DNA of 42,118 nt. It comes from Planctomycetota bacterium. Its GTDB lineage: Bacteria > Planctomycetota > Planctomycetia > Pirellulales > JADFKK01. Positions 34,747 through 42,118 of this stretch are shown in pieces. Numbering within the stretch: the first letter of the stretch is position 1; the number at the start of each line of letters is the position of its first letter. The notes below the pieces were generated by a model that was given only the letters and a program-made list of their open reading frames with translations, had not been told where the DNA came from and made no database searches. Made by a program: the position numbers and the translations under genes. The stretch covers positions 1-42,118 of the forward strand of contig JADFKK010000024.1 in NCBI GenBank assembly GCA_022564995.1, written 5' to 3'.

Positions 34747-34930
34747 GGACTGGGGACTGGAGACTGGAAAAACAGAGCCGCCGTGTCCTCACGGCGATGA
34801 ACGTCATTCGTCATTCGTCATTCGTCATTGGTCATTGGTCATTGGTCAACTATCCCCAGTCCCCAATCCCCAATCCCCAATCCCCAATCCCCAATCCCCA
34901 ATCCCCAGTCCCCAGATCCCAGCTCCCAAC
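34747..34930. repeat. Simple tandem repeats between propeller and HEAT genes
   Basis: GGGGACT-type repeats (34747-34768) are followed by GTCATTC/GTCATTG heptamers (about 34804-34847) and by six or more copies of CCCCAAT (about 34855-34905). The end of the array reads CCCCAGTCCCCAG, the complement of the first part. No gene is present. Confidence 0.75.
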
Positions 34931-34937
34931 TCCTCCC

Positions 34938-36107
34938 CTATTTCCCCTCCGCCTTCTTCGGTGTCGGCGGCCTCGTGGTCGACAGAACCGGGGTGCCGAT
35001 CTTGTCGCAGACGCGTAGTTGAAAATGCCAACTCTGGGCCCACGATTCGGTTTGTTCGTTTTGACATATCTTGAGCAGGATCACGTTGCGGCCACGCTTG
35101 AGCGTTCCACGCACACGATACTGATCGATGGCCGTGGCGGCATGATAAACCTCGTTGGCGGTCAGCAGTTTTCCGTTGAGCCAGATCTTGTTGGCATTGT
35201 AGGATCCGAGCCGGAAATCGACCTCCCGCTCTTCGTCGACGGTGAACTCCGTCACAGCGTAGCAGACGGCGCCCTTGAGTTTTCCGAGGGGCTTGGTCAA
35301 GTCGACGTTACCGTAGGGGTCGTTGGTGACGTGGTCAATCCAACCGACCTTCTTGTCGCCCTTGCCTTGGTAAGTCGCGTTGACGTCGACCTTCTTTTCC
35401 GGACCATAGGCGACATTGAAGCCGCTTTTGTCCGTGTTGTCGAACGGCGCCACGAGCTTCCATTCCATCAAGAAACCAAAATGAACCGGCATGTCGACCG
35501 ACTGGCCGAGGTTACTGAGCTTTTCTTCGCAGGCTTTGATCTGATCGACGTCGCGGGCCGCGGTGAAGGCCTTTTTATAGGCCACGACTCCGGCATCTTT
35601 TTTTCCATCGCCCAACAGCGTCTCGGCCCGATCGATGGCTTGAGCCACCGCATCGCGACGCAGTTCGAGACTCGGGTCGTTGAGCATTTTGGGGATCAGC
35701 CGCGACGCAGCGGTGCGATCGACCTGGGCGATCCACTCGTATGCCAGCCGGCGTGCCCGAGAGTCGTGGTGGGTGGCGAGCAGAAACTTTTCGAGGCTGG
35801 CCTGCGGCAGCTTATTGCCGCCGGCAAGTTGTCGTTCGGCAATCGCATCGACCGCCGCCCGCAGCCAATTCTGGGCCAGCGGCCCCGCTCCGTCCATGCC
35901 GGCGAGGATTTGCGGTAACCGCTCGGCGTCGGCCTTGGCCACCTGCTTCCAAGCCGCCGCCGCCGCCTGATGCCCCTGGCCCTTGGGCCCGACCGCACGA
36001 ATCGTCTTCAAATGGCCCGCCAAGTCATTGTCCTGGCAGAAACCGGCGGTTGCTTCCAACGACAGCAGCGCAATTCCCAAGAACAGAATAGAGCGGTTAC
36101 GTCTCAT
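34938..36107 (-). CDS. Secreted HEAT-like/beta-sandwich protein
   Basis: This 389-residue protein starts at ATG 36107 with a signal peptide ([20 protein letters not shown], cleavage near AGFCQ). The N-terminal half is helical and HEAT/ARM-like ([56 protein letters not shown]). The C-terminal half is a beta-sandwich ([64 protein letters not shown]) similar to PA14- or galactose-binding-like domains seen in planctomycete extracellular proteins; KIWLNGKLL is the typical strand. It probably binds a ligand or partner outside the cytoplasm. Transcribed alone; function unknown. Confidence 0.7.
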   Translation of the reverse strand: MRRNRSILFLGIALLSLEATAGFCQDNDLAGHLKTIRAVGPKGQGHQAAAAAWKQVAKADAERLPQILAGMDGAGPLAQNWLRAAVDAIAERQLAGGNKLPQASLEKFLLATHHDSRARRLAYEWIAQVDRTAASRLIPKMLNDPSLELRRDAVAQAIDRAETLLGDGKKDAGVVAYKKAFTAARDVDQIKACEEKLSNLGQSVDMPVHFGFLMEWKLVAPFDNTDKSGFNVAYGPEKKVDVNATYQGKGDKKVGWIDHVTNDPYGNVDLTKPLGKLKGAVCYAVTEFTVDEEREVDFRLGSYNANKIWLNGKLLTANEVYHAATAIDQYRVRGTLKRGRNVILLKICQNEQTESWAQSWHFQLRVCDKIGTPVLSTTRPPTPKKAEGK

Positions 36108-36304
36108 GGCAGACCTTCATCTCGCAAGCAGGAAACGGCAGTGTACAGAACATTGTAATGAATTCGCCACGCGATGCAAAACCCCGCTCAGCGGCCTCTT
36201 GGGAAAATGGGATATCCGACGTAGGAGTCGCCCCGATTTGACTTCGCCCGACAGATGGTCCAGACTCTAAGGGTCGGCCGGAAAATAACGTGCCGTTTGT
36301 CGGC

Positions 36305-36560
36305 GAGCCCCGAGCGTTAGCTCGGGGGTGATACCTCCGCGCGTGGCATGCCGGGCCCGAACGAGGAATCACCGACGGCCTAACGGCCGCGACTTCCGGC
36401 GCGACCGACGTGGCGGGCAGGGTGATGAAGGATATCATTGCTCGAGGGCGACTCGGACTTTTAACTGCGAAGCAGTTCCACAACCCAGCCCGGGGTCGCG
36501 CAGCGCACCCCGGGTCCGCGTGCCCACACCCCCGTCGTAAACCCCAACGGGGTTTCACAG
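36305..36560. repeat. REP-like hairpin cluster downstream of the transposase gene
   Basis: Five palindromes occur in a row: CCCCGAGC-GTTA-GCTCGGGG (36308-36327), GGCC-TAAC-GGCC (36377-36388), AACTGC-GAA-GCAGTT (36463-36477), CCCGGGGT...ACCCCGGG (36489-36514) and AAACCCC-AAC-GGGGTTT (36539-36555). The last three recur together, inverted, at 39053-39144. They end 22 bases before the stop codon of the transposase gene. The rest of the gap 36108-36577 shows no gene. Confidence 0.75.
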
Positions 36561-36577
36561 CACGCGGCGAGACCGCG

Positions 36578-37033
36578 TCAATCCCAAACGTATCGCTCGT
36601 CCATTTCAACGCCATACTTCGCGCACAACCGCCGAAACTCGTCCTGAAAACTCTCGCGTCGGTGATGCTCTTCCTGATTGGCGATATACGCCGTGAGCCG
36701 GTCAATATGCCCTGGACTAATCGAAAACGCGCCGTAACCCACCTGCCACTGAAACTGCGACGGACCTTCCGACTGTTGCTTGATCCATTTCGATGAATCT
36801 CGCTTCAACTCCCGCAGCAACGCCGAGATCGCAATCGTTTTCCCCATACGGCACAAACTGTGGACGTGATCCTCCGTCCCGCCCACGATCAGCGAGGGAC
36901 AGTCGAGGTTATTGTGAATCCCGGCCAGATAGCGATGGGTGTGTTCGCGAAACGACTTGTCCTTCAAGAACGGCCGGCGTTGTTTTGTCGAGAAGACGAT
37001 GTGAACGTAGATTCGGGTTAGCGACTGTCCCAT
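36578..37033 (-). CDS. REP-associated IS200-like tyrosine transposase (RAYT)
   Basis: This 151-residue protein belongs to the Y1 (HuH) transposase family. Visible motifs: N-terminal RIYVHIVFSTKQRRPFL, the HuH metal site in GGTEDHVHSLCRM (about residues 47-59), WQVGYGAFSIS and the catalytic Tyr in LTAYIANQEEHHR. These single-strand nucleases nick and join DNA at hairpins. The closely linked inverted hairpins at 36463-36555 and 39053-39144 are the expected partners of a RAYT, which normally is a single-copy gene flanked by REP sequences rather than an insertion sequence. Start ATG 37033; only 39 bases separate it from the stop of the ATPase gene upstream. Confidence 0.88.
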   Translation of the reverse strand: MGQSLTRIYVHIVFSTKQRRPFLKDKSFREHTHRYLAGIHNNLDCPSLIVGGTEDHVHSLCRMGKTIAISALLRELKRDSSKWIKQQSEGPSQFQWQVGYGAFSISPGHIDRLTAYIANQEEHHRRESFQDEFRRLCAKYGVEMDERYVWD

Positions 37034-37072
37034 GGTCTTGATACTCCAACGGGTGAAATTCCTGCCCGGTTT

Positions 37073-38905
37073 TCAGACTGGATAGCTTGCGAGCTTCTCT
37101 GTCTCAGCCCGCTGATGCTTTACCATACTTTGAATGAATCCCCAGATGTCGCCTTCCTCTGGAGGGTTCTTTCTCAATTGTAAAGTCGCTTCATTTGCCC
37201 ATTCAGGTTTCTTTGACTTGCTAACGCTGTCCTTCATCAGATGGGGGATCCAGTATTCCAACTCACCAACCGGCACCAAGAACAAACCAACTCCCCGACA
37301 ATCCGCGATAATCTTCTCTAGCGCGTGGTAAATCGGCGGATGTTCCTCAAGCTTCCTGATGCCACCTTTCTTTAGGCGTCCAGAACGGGCCAAATCATTG
37401 GCCGTCCTGGAAAGCTTGCGTCTCACCTGCTCATCATTGCCCTTTTTCCAATCCAAGTCAGTCTTAGTAATCTCCGTCAGGATTGTCTTTAGCCCCTGTT
37501 CAGTTAATGGCGGATGTATTTTCTCGATTTCCTCGATTACGGCTTGGCAAGACGCGACGATCCCACCGCACAATTCTTGGGACAACACCGTAAGAATTGC
37601 CTTGAGCTTATCTTTCTGGCGGATTAGGTCTAAGTCGGCAATTACTGCCGTCGGAATCCTTAGCTGTTTGTACAACTCGACAGTTTGTGCTATTCCACCT
37701 GTTCCACCAACTGAAACGAAATGCACGTCATGATAGAAATCCTCGCTCGGAGTATTCGAGCGTTGGTTGGCTTCACGCAGGCTTTCCCACGCGGCGCTAT
37801 AGACGAGTCGGTCACCCTCCGCCTCAACGACCGTAACCGCCTCCGCAAAAATGCCATCAAAGATTGTTTCGATTCGAGTGCTAGGACGTTCGATGCATGA
37901 CTTTAGAATCTCATTCGGCATCAGGTTGCCCGAAAAAGATGACGAGATATGGGAAAGCCGTAATACTTGAAGCTGGTCTGATGCCTCAACAATTCCACGC
38001 AATACATGGCTACTATGCGTTGCAACAAATGTAGTGTTTGTTTTGGAAGAGGCGTTCTTACCAATAAATCGACCAATTGCGTATGCTTGTGGAGGATGGA
38101 GGCACATCTCCGGTTCGTCAATCAAACATATCGGACGTCGAGCTAGAAGAAGAGCGATACAAATACCAACGTATGACTTTAGGCCGTCACCTTCATTGTC
38201 GAGCATCCGATGTTTTTTCATCTCCTCGGGTTGTCTCAAATCGGCATCGGATGGTAGTTGTGAGTCATCACGAATACGAAGGCATAGTTTCAGGCCCCGA
38301 GTGCTATCAAGCCAGACCGCTTTTCGGAACACCTGTCTTATCTCGTCCGTGAACCTTTGTTGAGCAGTTTTGCTCAAATGAAGTGATTGCAATTCGTTAG
38401 TTGGCGGCGAAGTTTCATGGTCAACCATCGGTACTTCGTTGGCGATTTGTAATCGACGGTCCAAGAAAAGTGATGTAATCAAAGCGTGTCCAAAAAACTT
38501 AAAAAGGTCATGGCGGTATTGGGGGTTTGGGTCTTTCGCATGCATTCTTGAATGCGTTCTCTTCAGGTTTGCAGTGCCCATCTTCTGGCCGGTATTCCTT
38601 TGAACACCAAGATGGGGTGTCCATTGCTGTAGCTGCTCCTCACCACTTTCGCCCGTTACTTTCTTAATCGAGCCAGCTTTCACCTGTTCCTCAATAAAGT
38701 CATCTAAGGAATCCGGGAGTTCAACCTCGATTTGCGAACACACAATCGATTGTTGCACTTCTCCGATAACTTCCGCTTGGATGTCCTTTAGAAATCTTGT
38801 CTTCCCCGACGAATTAGGGCCGACGATGACAATTAAACCACGAGGTTCAATCGAGCCGACATTCTTTACGGCCAGTGACTTTAGTGGATTATGTACAGTC
38901 ATCAC
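37073..38905 (-). CDS. AAA/OLD-type ATPase with TOPRIM-like domain
   Basis: This protein has 610 residues from the GTG at 38905 (609 from the adjacent ATG at 38902); AAGGA lies six to nine bases upstream. Residues about 10-320 form an ABC-like AAA ATPase: LKSLAVKNVGSIEPRGLIVI, Walker A VGPNSSGKTRFL, and Walker B CLIDEPEMCLHPPQAYAIGR followed by FVATHSSHVLRGI. Residues about 365-460 look like a TOPRIM nuclease core: VTVVEAEGDRLVYSAAW, FVSVGGTGGIAQTVELYK, VIADLDLI, with the acidic Glu and Asp-x-Asp positions present. The C-terminus is helical. This is the class 1 OLD nuclease layout; such proteins are often anti-phage. No UvrD-type helicase (as in Gabija) is adjacent. It looks less GC-rich than its neighbours and lies between two RAYT copies, which suggests transfer. 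Confidence 0.85.
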   Translation of the reverse strand: MMTVHNPLKSLAVKNVGSIEPRGLIVIVGPNSSGKTRFLKDIQAEVIGEVQQSIVCSQIEVELPDSLDDFIEEQVKAGSIKKVTGESGEEQLQQWTPHLGVQRNTGQKMGTANLKRTHSRMHAKDPNPQYRHDLFKFFGHALITSLFLDRRLQIANEVPMVDHETSPPTNELQSLHLSKTAQQRFTDEIRQVFRKAVWLDSTRGLKLCLRIRDDSQLPSDADLRQPEEMKKHRMLDNEGDGLKSYVGICIALLLARRPICLIDEPEMCLHPPQAYAIGRFIGKNASSKTNTTFVATHSSHVLRGIVEASDQLQVLRLSHISSSFSGNLMPNEILKSCIERPSTRIETIFDGIFAEAVTVVEAEGDRLVYSAAWESLREANQRSNTPSEDFYHDVHFVSVGGTGGIAQTVELYKQLRIPTAVIADLDLIRQKDKLKAILTVLSQELCGGIVASCQAVIEEIEKIHPPLTEQGLKTILTEITKTDLDWKKGNDEQVRRKLSRTANDLARSGRLKKGGIRKLEEHPPIYHALEKIIADCRGVGLFLVPVGELEYWIPHLMKDSVSKSKKPEWANEATLQLRKNPPEEGDIWGFIQSMVKHQRAETEKLASYPV

Positions 38906-38965
38906 GCGAGTTCCTTACGTTCGATTTCGGCGAGGGCTGCATTGTACCACTAACGTGAGGAGCTA

Positions 38966-39031
38966 CAATGGCCGGCGATGTTTCGTCAAAAAGACGACGT
39001 GAACGTAGATTCGGGTCCGCGACTGCCCCAT
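38966..39031 (-). pseudogene. Truncated RAYT transposase, N-terminal 21 residues
   Basis: From ATG 39031 the minus strand reads MGQSRTRIYVHVVFLTKHRR, then PL and a stop. The intact transposase begins MGQSLTRIYVHIVFSTKQRR, then PFL. DNA identity is high but not complete (roughly 85 percent by eye), so it is a diverged copy and not a fresh duplication. Only the first 7th of the gene remains. The gap between this stop and the ATPase start (38906-38965) shows no other gene. Confidence 0.8.
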
Positions 39032-39042
39032 GACGTGGCACG

Positions 39043-39150
39043 CCAAGGTGTGAAACCCCTGCGGGGTTTGACGACGGTTTGCGGGCACGTGGACCCGGGG
39101 TGCGCTGCGCGACCCCGGGCTGGGTTGTTGAACTGCTTCGCAGTTGGAGA
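39043..39150. repeat. Inverted copy of the REP-like hairpin cluster
   Basis: AAACCCC-TGC-GGGGTTT (39053-39069), CCCGGGGT-GCGCTGCGCG-ACCCCGGG (39094-39119) and AACTGC-TTC-GCAGTT (39130-39144) match the cluster at 36463-36555 in reverse order and orientation. They lie directly upstream of the truncated transposase start. Confidence 0.8.
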
Positions 39151-39245
39151 TACGGCGGATTTGACTTGGCATCGCGGATGGACCAGACTCTAGATGTCGT
39201 TATGAACGGTCGAAGTTTCCACGCTCTACGGACTTGCACAACCGA

Positions 39246-40880
39246 ATGACTACCTCGATGCAAACTCAACTGATTCGCCCCACCTGGCTTCGCTGCGTTC
39301 TCTTCACAGCGCTGCTGCTGCCGAGCGCCGCGGCGGCTCCGCCGGTGACGCGGCCAACTGAGGGTATTTCCGACAACACGCCGGCGGTGCATGCGCTCAT
39401 CGGAGGGCGCATTGTCGTCGCGCCGGGTCGGGTGATCGAGCGCGGCACGCTGGTCGTGCGCGACGGGGTAATCGTGGCGGTCGGCGCCGATGTTAAACCG
39501 CCAGCCGATGCTCGCCTGTGGAAGCTCGACGGCAAAACGATCTACGCGGGGCTGATCGACGCCTACAGCGAACTGACGGGCGACGCGGCAACGAAAGCCG
39601 CGGACGCTGTGGCCAAGGGCAGCGGAGGGTATTGGAACATCAACGTCGTGCCGCAGACCAACGCCGGGGCGTTTTATACGGCCGACGCGGCGCTCAACAA
39701 GAAATTCCGTAGCCAGGGTGTTACGGCCCGGCTGATCGCGCCGAGCGCCGGCATCATCAAAGGCACCAGCGCGATCGTCTCGACCGGCGACGATGACCCG
39801 AGCCGCACGGTCATAAAACAACAGGTCGCCCTGCACGCCAAGCTAACCGTCAAGCGTGGCAACCGCAAGCAATACCCGAACTCGCCGATGGGCGCGGTGG
39901 CCCTGTTTCGCCAGGCATTCTACGACGCCCAGTGGTACACCAAGGCCTGGCGTGCGCACGACGGCGATCCGTTGCTCGCCCGGCCGGAGCGAAACGCAGC
40001 GCTCGACGTGTTGCAGCATTACCCACAAACCAAGCTGCCCGTCGTGATCGACGCTTCCAACGAACTGTACTTTCTGCGAGCGGATCGCTTCGGCCGTGAG
40101 TTCGGCCTGAACGTAATCGTCCGTGGCTCGGGCCGCGAGTATCGCCGGCTGGACGCGGTTCGCCGCAGCGGTCGGGCCGTGATTGTCCCGCTCAACTTCG
40201 CCAAGGCTCCCAACGTCGCCACGCCCGAGGCCGCGCTCGGCGTCTCGCTGTCGCGGCTGATGCACTGGGACATTGCCCCGGAAAACCCTGGCCGGTTGGA
40301 TCGGGCCGGCGTGTCGATCGCGCTGACGGCCCACGGATTGTCCGATCCCGGCAAGCTGCTCGCGGCGGTTCGCACGGCGATCGGTCGCGGGCTGCCGGCC
40401 GACAGCGCACTGCGGGCATTAACCACCACGCCGGCGAAGCTGCTGGGCATCGACGATCGACTGGGAACGCTCGAATCCGGCAAGGCGGCCAGCTTCGTCA
40501 TCACCGACGGCGATCTGTTCGCCAAGAAGACGAAAGTGCTTGAAACCTGGGTCGACGGCCGCCGCTACGAAGTGGTCAAAACGAACGACGTCGACGTTCG
40601 CGGCACCTGGCAAGTGACGATCCAAACGCCGGCGAAAAAGGAACAGGTCATCACGCTGAACCTGTCGGGCAAGCCTGGCAAGCTCAGTGGCGAGATCATC
40701 CGCGGCAAAACGAAAGACAAGCTCCGTCGGGCCGGCCTGCTGGGATCGCGGTTCAGTTGCACGCTCAACGGCAAGTCGCTGGGAGCCGAGGGCATCGTCC
40801 GCATCAGTGCTGTGATAACCGAAGAAACGGACGGCGCAATGACGTGGATCGGTCGCGTCACGTGGGCCGACGGCGGCCAA
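39246..40880 (+). CDS. Amidohydrolase-like protein, C-terminally broken
   Basis: The ATG at 39246 gives a signal peptide (RPTWLRCVLFTALLLPSAAA). The body resembles the planctomycete amidohydrolase-related family: VHALIGGRIVVAPGRVIERG, TLVVRDGVIVAVGADVKPPA, GKTIYAGLIDAYSEL, and near the end ALRALTTTPAKLLGIDDRLG, TLESGKAASFVITDGDLFAK. The usual first metal-binding HxH after GLID is replaced by AYSEL, so metal-dependent hydrolysis is doubtful. A beta-rich segment follows (DVRGTWQVTIQTPAKKEQVI), as in relatives. The frame stays open to 41204, but from about 40880 it is a shadow of the dnaX fragment in another frame. The real gene is cut off here. Confidence 0.7.
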
Positions 40881-41364
40881 ACCGCCACCGAAGGCCGCGC
40901 CTGCCCGAGCAGCGGAGAGCGATGCGTCGGCGACACGCGCCACGCCGGCCGGTCTGGCTACCATCGTCTCGGTCCAGCCGATCACAGGCGACTGGGGGGC
41001 ACTCTTAAAATCGATCGAACTTCACGGGGCAGCACGCCAACTCGCCGAGCACTGCACGCTCAAGGAGCAGTCTGGCAACCGCATCGCGTTGGTGTTGGCG
41101 GAAGATTGTGCGCATCTGAACACCGTACAGGTCAAGGGGCGGCTCGAAACGGCGCTTGGCGAACACCTGGGTCAGCGGCTGAAGCTCGAGATTGTTGCTG
41201 GTAAGCCGCCTGTTGCAACGCCGGCGCAGATTCGCGAAGCGGGTGAGGATCAGCGCATGCGCAAAGCACGTGCTGCGATCGAGCAGGACCCGAATGTCAA
41301 GGCCGTTCAGGCCGCTTTTGATGCTGTGGTCGAAGTGGACAGTATTCGGCCCACGGATAAATAG
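40861..41364 (+). pseudogene. dnaX: DNA polymerase III gamma/tau C-terminal fragment
   Basis: One frame, different from the amidohydrolase frame, reads a Pro/Ala linker (PTAAKPPPKAAPARAAESDA) followed by the tau C-terminal domain: TGDWGALLKSIELHGAARQL, AEHCTLKEQSGNRIALVLAE, LETALGEHLGQRLKLEIVAG, IEQDPNVKAVQAAFDAVVEV, then DSIRPTDK and a stop at 41362-41364. This domain binds the polymerase alpha subunit and DnaB in proteobacteria and is typical of beta/gammaproteobacteria, not of planctomycetes. It has no start codon or N-terminal ATPase here. It begins exactly where the amidohydrolase breaks off. Probably the 3' end of a complete foreign dnaX. Confidence 0.75.
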
Positions 41365-41433
41365 TCCGGCTGAGTGGCGCTTGAGCCAAGCGCAACAGAC
41401 TCGGCGGGGAACAATCAGTTCGAGGGGACTACG

Positions 41434-42118
41434 ATGTTGCTAATGGTGACAAACCGTCGCCCGACAACCAGAGGCTACGGTGACGAAGAGCAATCCGGCT
41501 TTCGCTACCATTATCTCCATAACTACCTGGACGGTGAGCGCGGCTCCGATGGGTTCGGCGACGGCGGCGGCGCAGAAAAGGACAAGAAAGCGTTTTCCGC
41601 GGTACTGCTGGCTGAACTGCAGCGGCTCAAGGATGTGGCCGGTATCGGCACACCGAAGGTGGGGCTGTACATCCACGGCTACGATAACGATTGGTAAGAC
41701 AGCATCGATGAACTGGTCGATATGCATGCCGCGTTGAGCAGGGCGATCGGTTACGACCCTGTACTCGTGGGGTTTTCCTGGCCCTCATCAGGCAGGACCG
41801 GGAGATATCTCTCTGACCGCGAGGAAGTGCGCGATTCGGTGCCGGCGTTTGTTCGATTTTTGGGCGATATCCATGAGTTCTTGCTCGAGACGGAGCCGCG
41901 GTGTTTTGCGACAAGCTACTGTATCGCGCACTCGATGGGTAACTATCTACTGCGCAAGGGAACGGAGTACCTCTCTGACCATCTAGGCACGCCAGTTGGG
42001 CGCGCGATGTTCAACGAGACGGTCATGTTGGCGCCCGATATCGCCGCAAAGGATGTCGAGCGCGATGGTAAAGGCCAGTACATCGTAGATTTCTCCCGGC
42101 GTGTGAACCTGTACTACT
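41434..42118 (+). pseudogene. DUF900 alpha/beta hydrolase with in-frame stop, partial
   Basis: The ATG at 41434 has GAGGGG upstream and begins MLLMVTNRRPTTRGYGDEEQ. The frame encodes an alpha/beta hydrolase of the DUF900 type: VGLYIHGYDNDW (oxyanion region), then DPVLVGFSWPSSG and the nucleophile elbow CIAHSMGNYLLRKG. A TAA at 41695-41697 interrupts the frame directly after HGYDNDW, yet clear homologous sequence continues in the same frame (DSIDELVDMHAALSRAIGYD) to the window end. So either a single nonsense change has inactivated the gene or a base call is wrong. It follows the dnaX fragment by about 70 bases on the same strand. No 3' end is visible. Confidence 0.75.

Noticed and set aside
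34855..34905. CCCCAAT tandem array as a CRISPR
   Set aside because: Seven-base units without spacers; simple satellite.
37073..38905. Gabija GajA
   Set aside because: ATPase-TOPRIM layout fits in part, but no UvrD-like GajB is next to it; the neighbours are RAYT copies.
40881..41204. C-terminal part of the amidohydrolase open frame
   Set aside because: Low-complexity Arg/Gly/His read-through; the dnaX frame is the coding one here.

Overview
The window reads as the genome of a planctomycete, probably Pirellulales-like. The evidence is the set of lineage-typical proteins: a LEPR-type sorting motif (LEPLEQRQLLA) on a giant dockerin protein, an SHD1-domain protein, a DUF1501 Tat-exported protein, a PVC-type dehydrogenase/HEAT/cytochrome c protein, secreted PQQ-propeller and HEAT proteins, MJ0042-like zinc ribbons, and several short palindromic intergenic repeats. 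The right end, from about 40.88 kb on, looks different: it carries a proteobacterial-type dnaX 3' end and a DUF900 hydrolase, joined inside a planctomycete gene.

Layout. 1-7.4 kb: extracellular proteins, namely the end of an RTX-like calcium-binding repeat protein and a 2.1-kilo-residue lamin-tail/CotH/dockerin surface protein. 7.6-8.35 kb: a secreted SHD1 protein. About 8.5-15.0 kb: an accessory island with an unknown 300-residue protein, an HNH endonuclease, a winged-helix Rep-like protein with iteron-like repeats, a basic protein, an HTH protein, two very small proteins and a zinc ribbon/GYF/HEAT-like protein. It is bounded by two diverged copies of the 3' end of a LOG-family gene, as expected of an element integrated at a gene 3' end, but I recognise no recombinase. 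14.9-18.5 kb (minus strand): LOG hydrolase coupled to a metallo-beta-lactamase/beta-CASP hydrolase, and a prepilin peptidase.

18.8-27 kb: a very large plus-strand secreted fusion (deacetylase-like, FG-GAP, neutral ceramidase, PVC dehydrogenase, HEAT, cytochrome c, C-terminal beta domain), followed on the minus strand by a DUF1501 protein. 27.1-30.6 kb: a three-gene ABC exporter operon. 30.8-36.1 kb: a secreted unknown, a small zinc-ribbon protein, a PQQ-propeller/aroA operon, and a secreted HEAT/beta-sandwich protein.

36.3-39.2 kb: a REP/RAYT-type locus. It has an intact IS200-like transposase, a truncated second copy, inverted multi-hairpin repeats on the outside, and between them an AAA/OLD-type ATPase with a TOPRIM-like C-terminus that could be a defence gene. 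39.2-42.1 kb: an amidohydrolase-like protein abruptly joined, out of frame, to a DnaX C-terminal fragment, then a DUF900 alpha/beta hydrolase with an in-frame stop that runs off the window.

Most interesting points: the LOG-3'-end island, the RAYT-flanked ATPase, the repeat cassettes that split two domains of the giant dockerin protein, the multi-enzyme fusion, and the cross-phylum junction near 40.88 kb, which may be a chimeric assembly.
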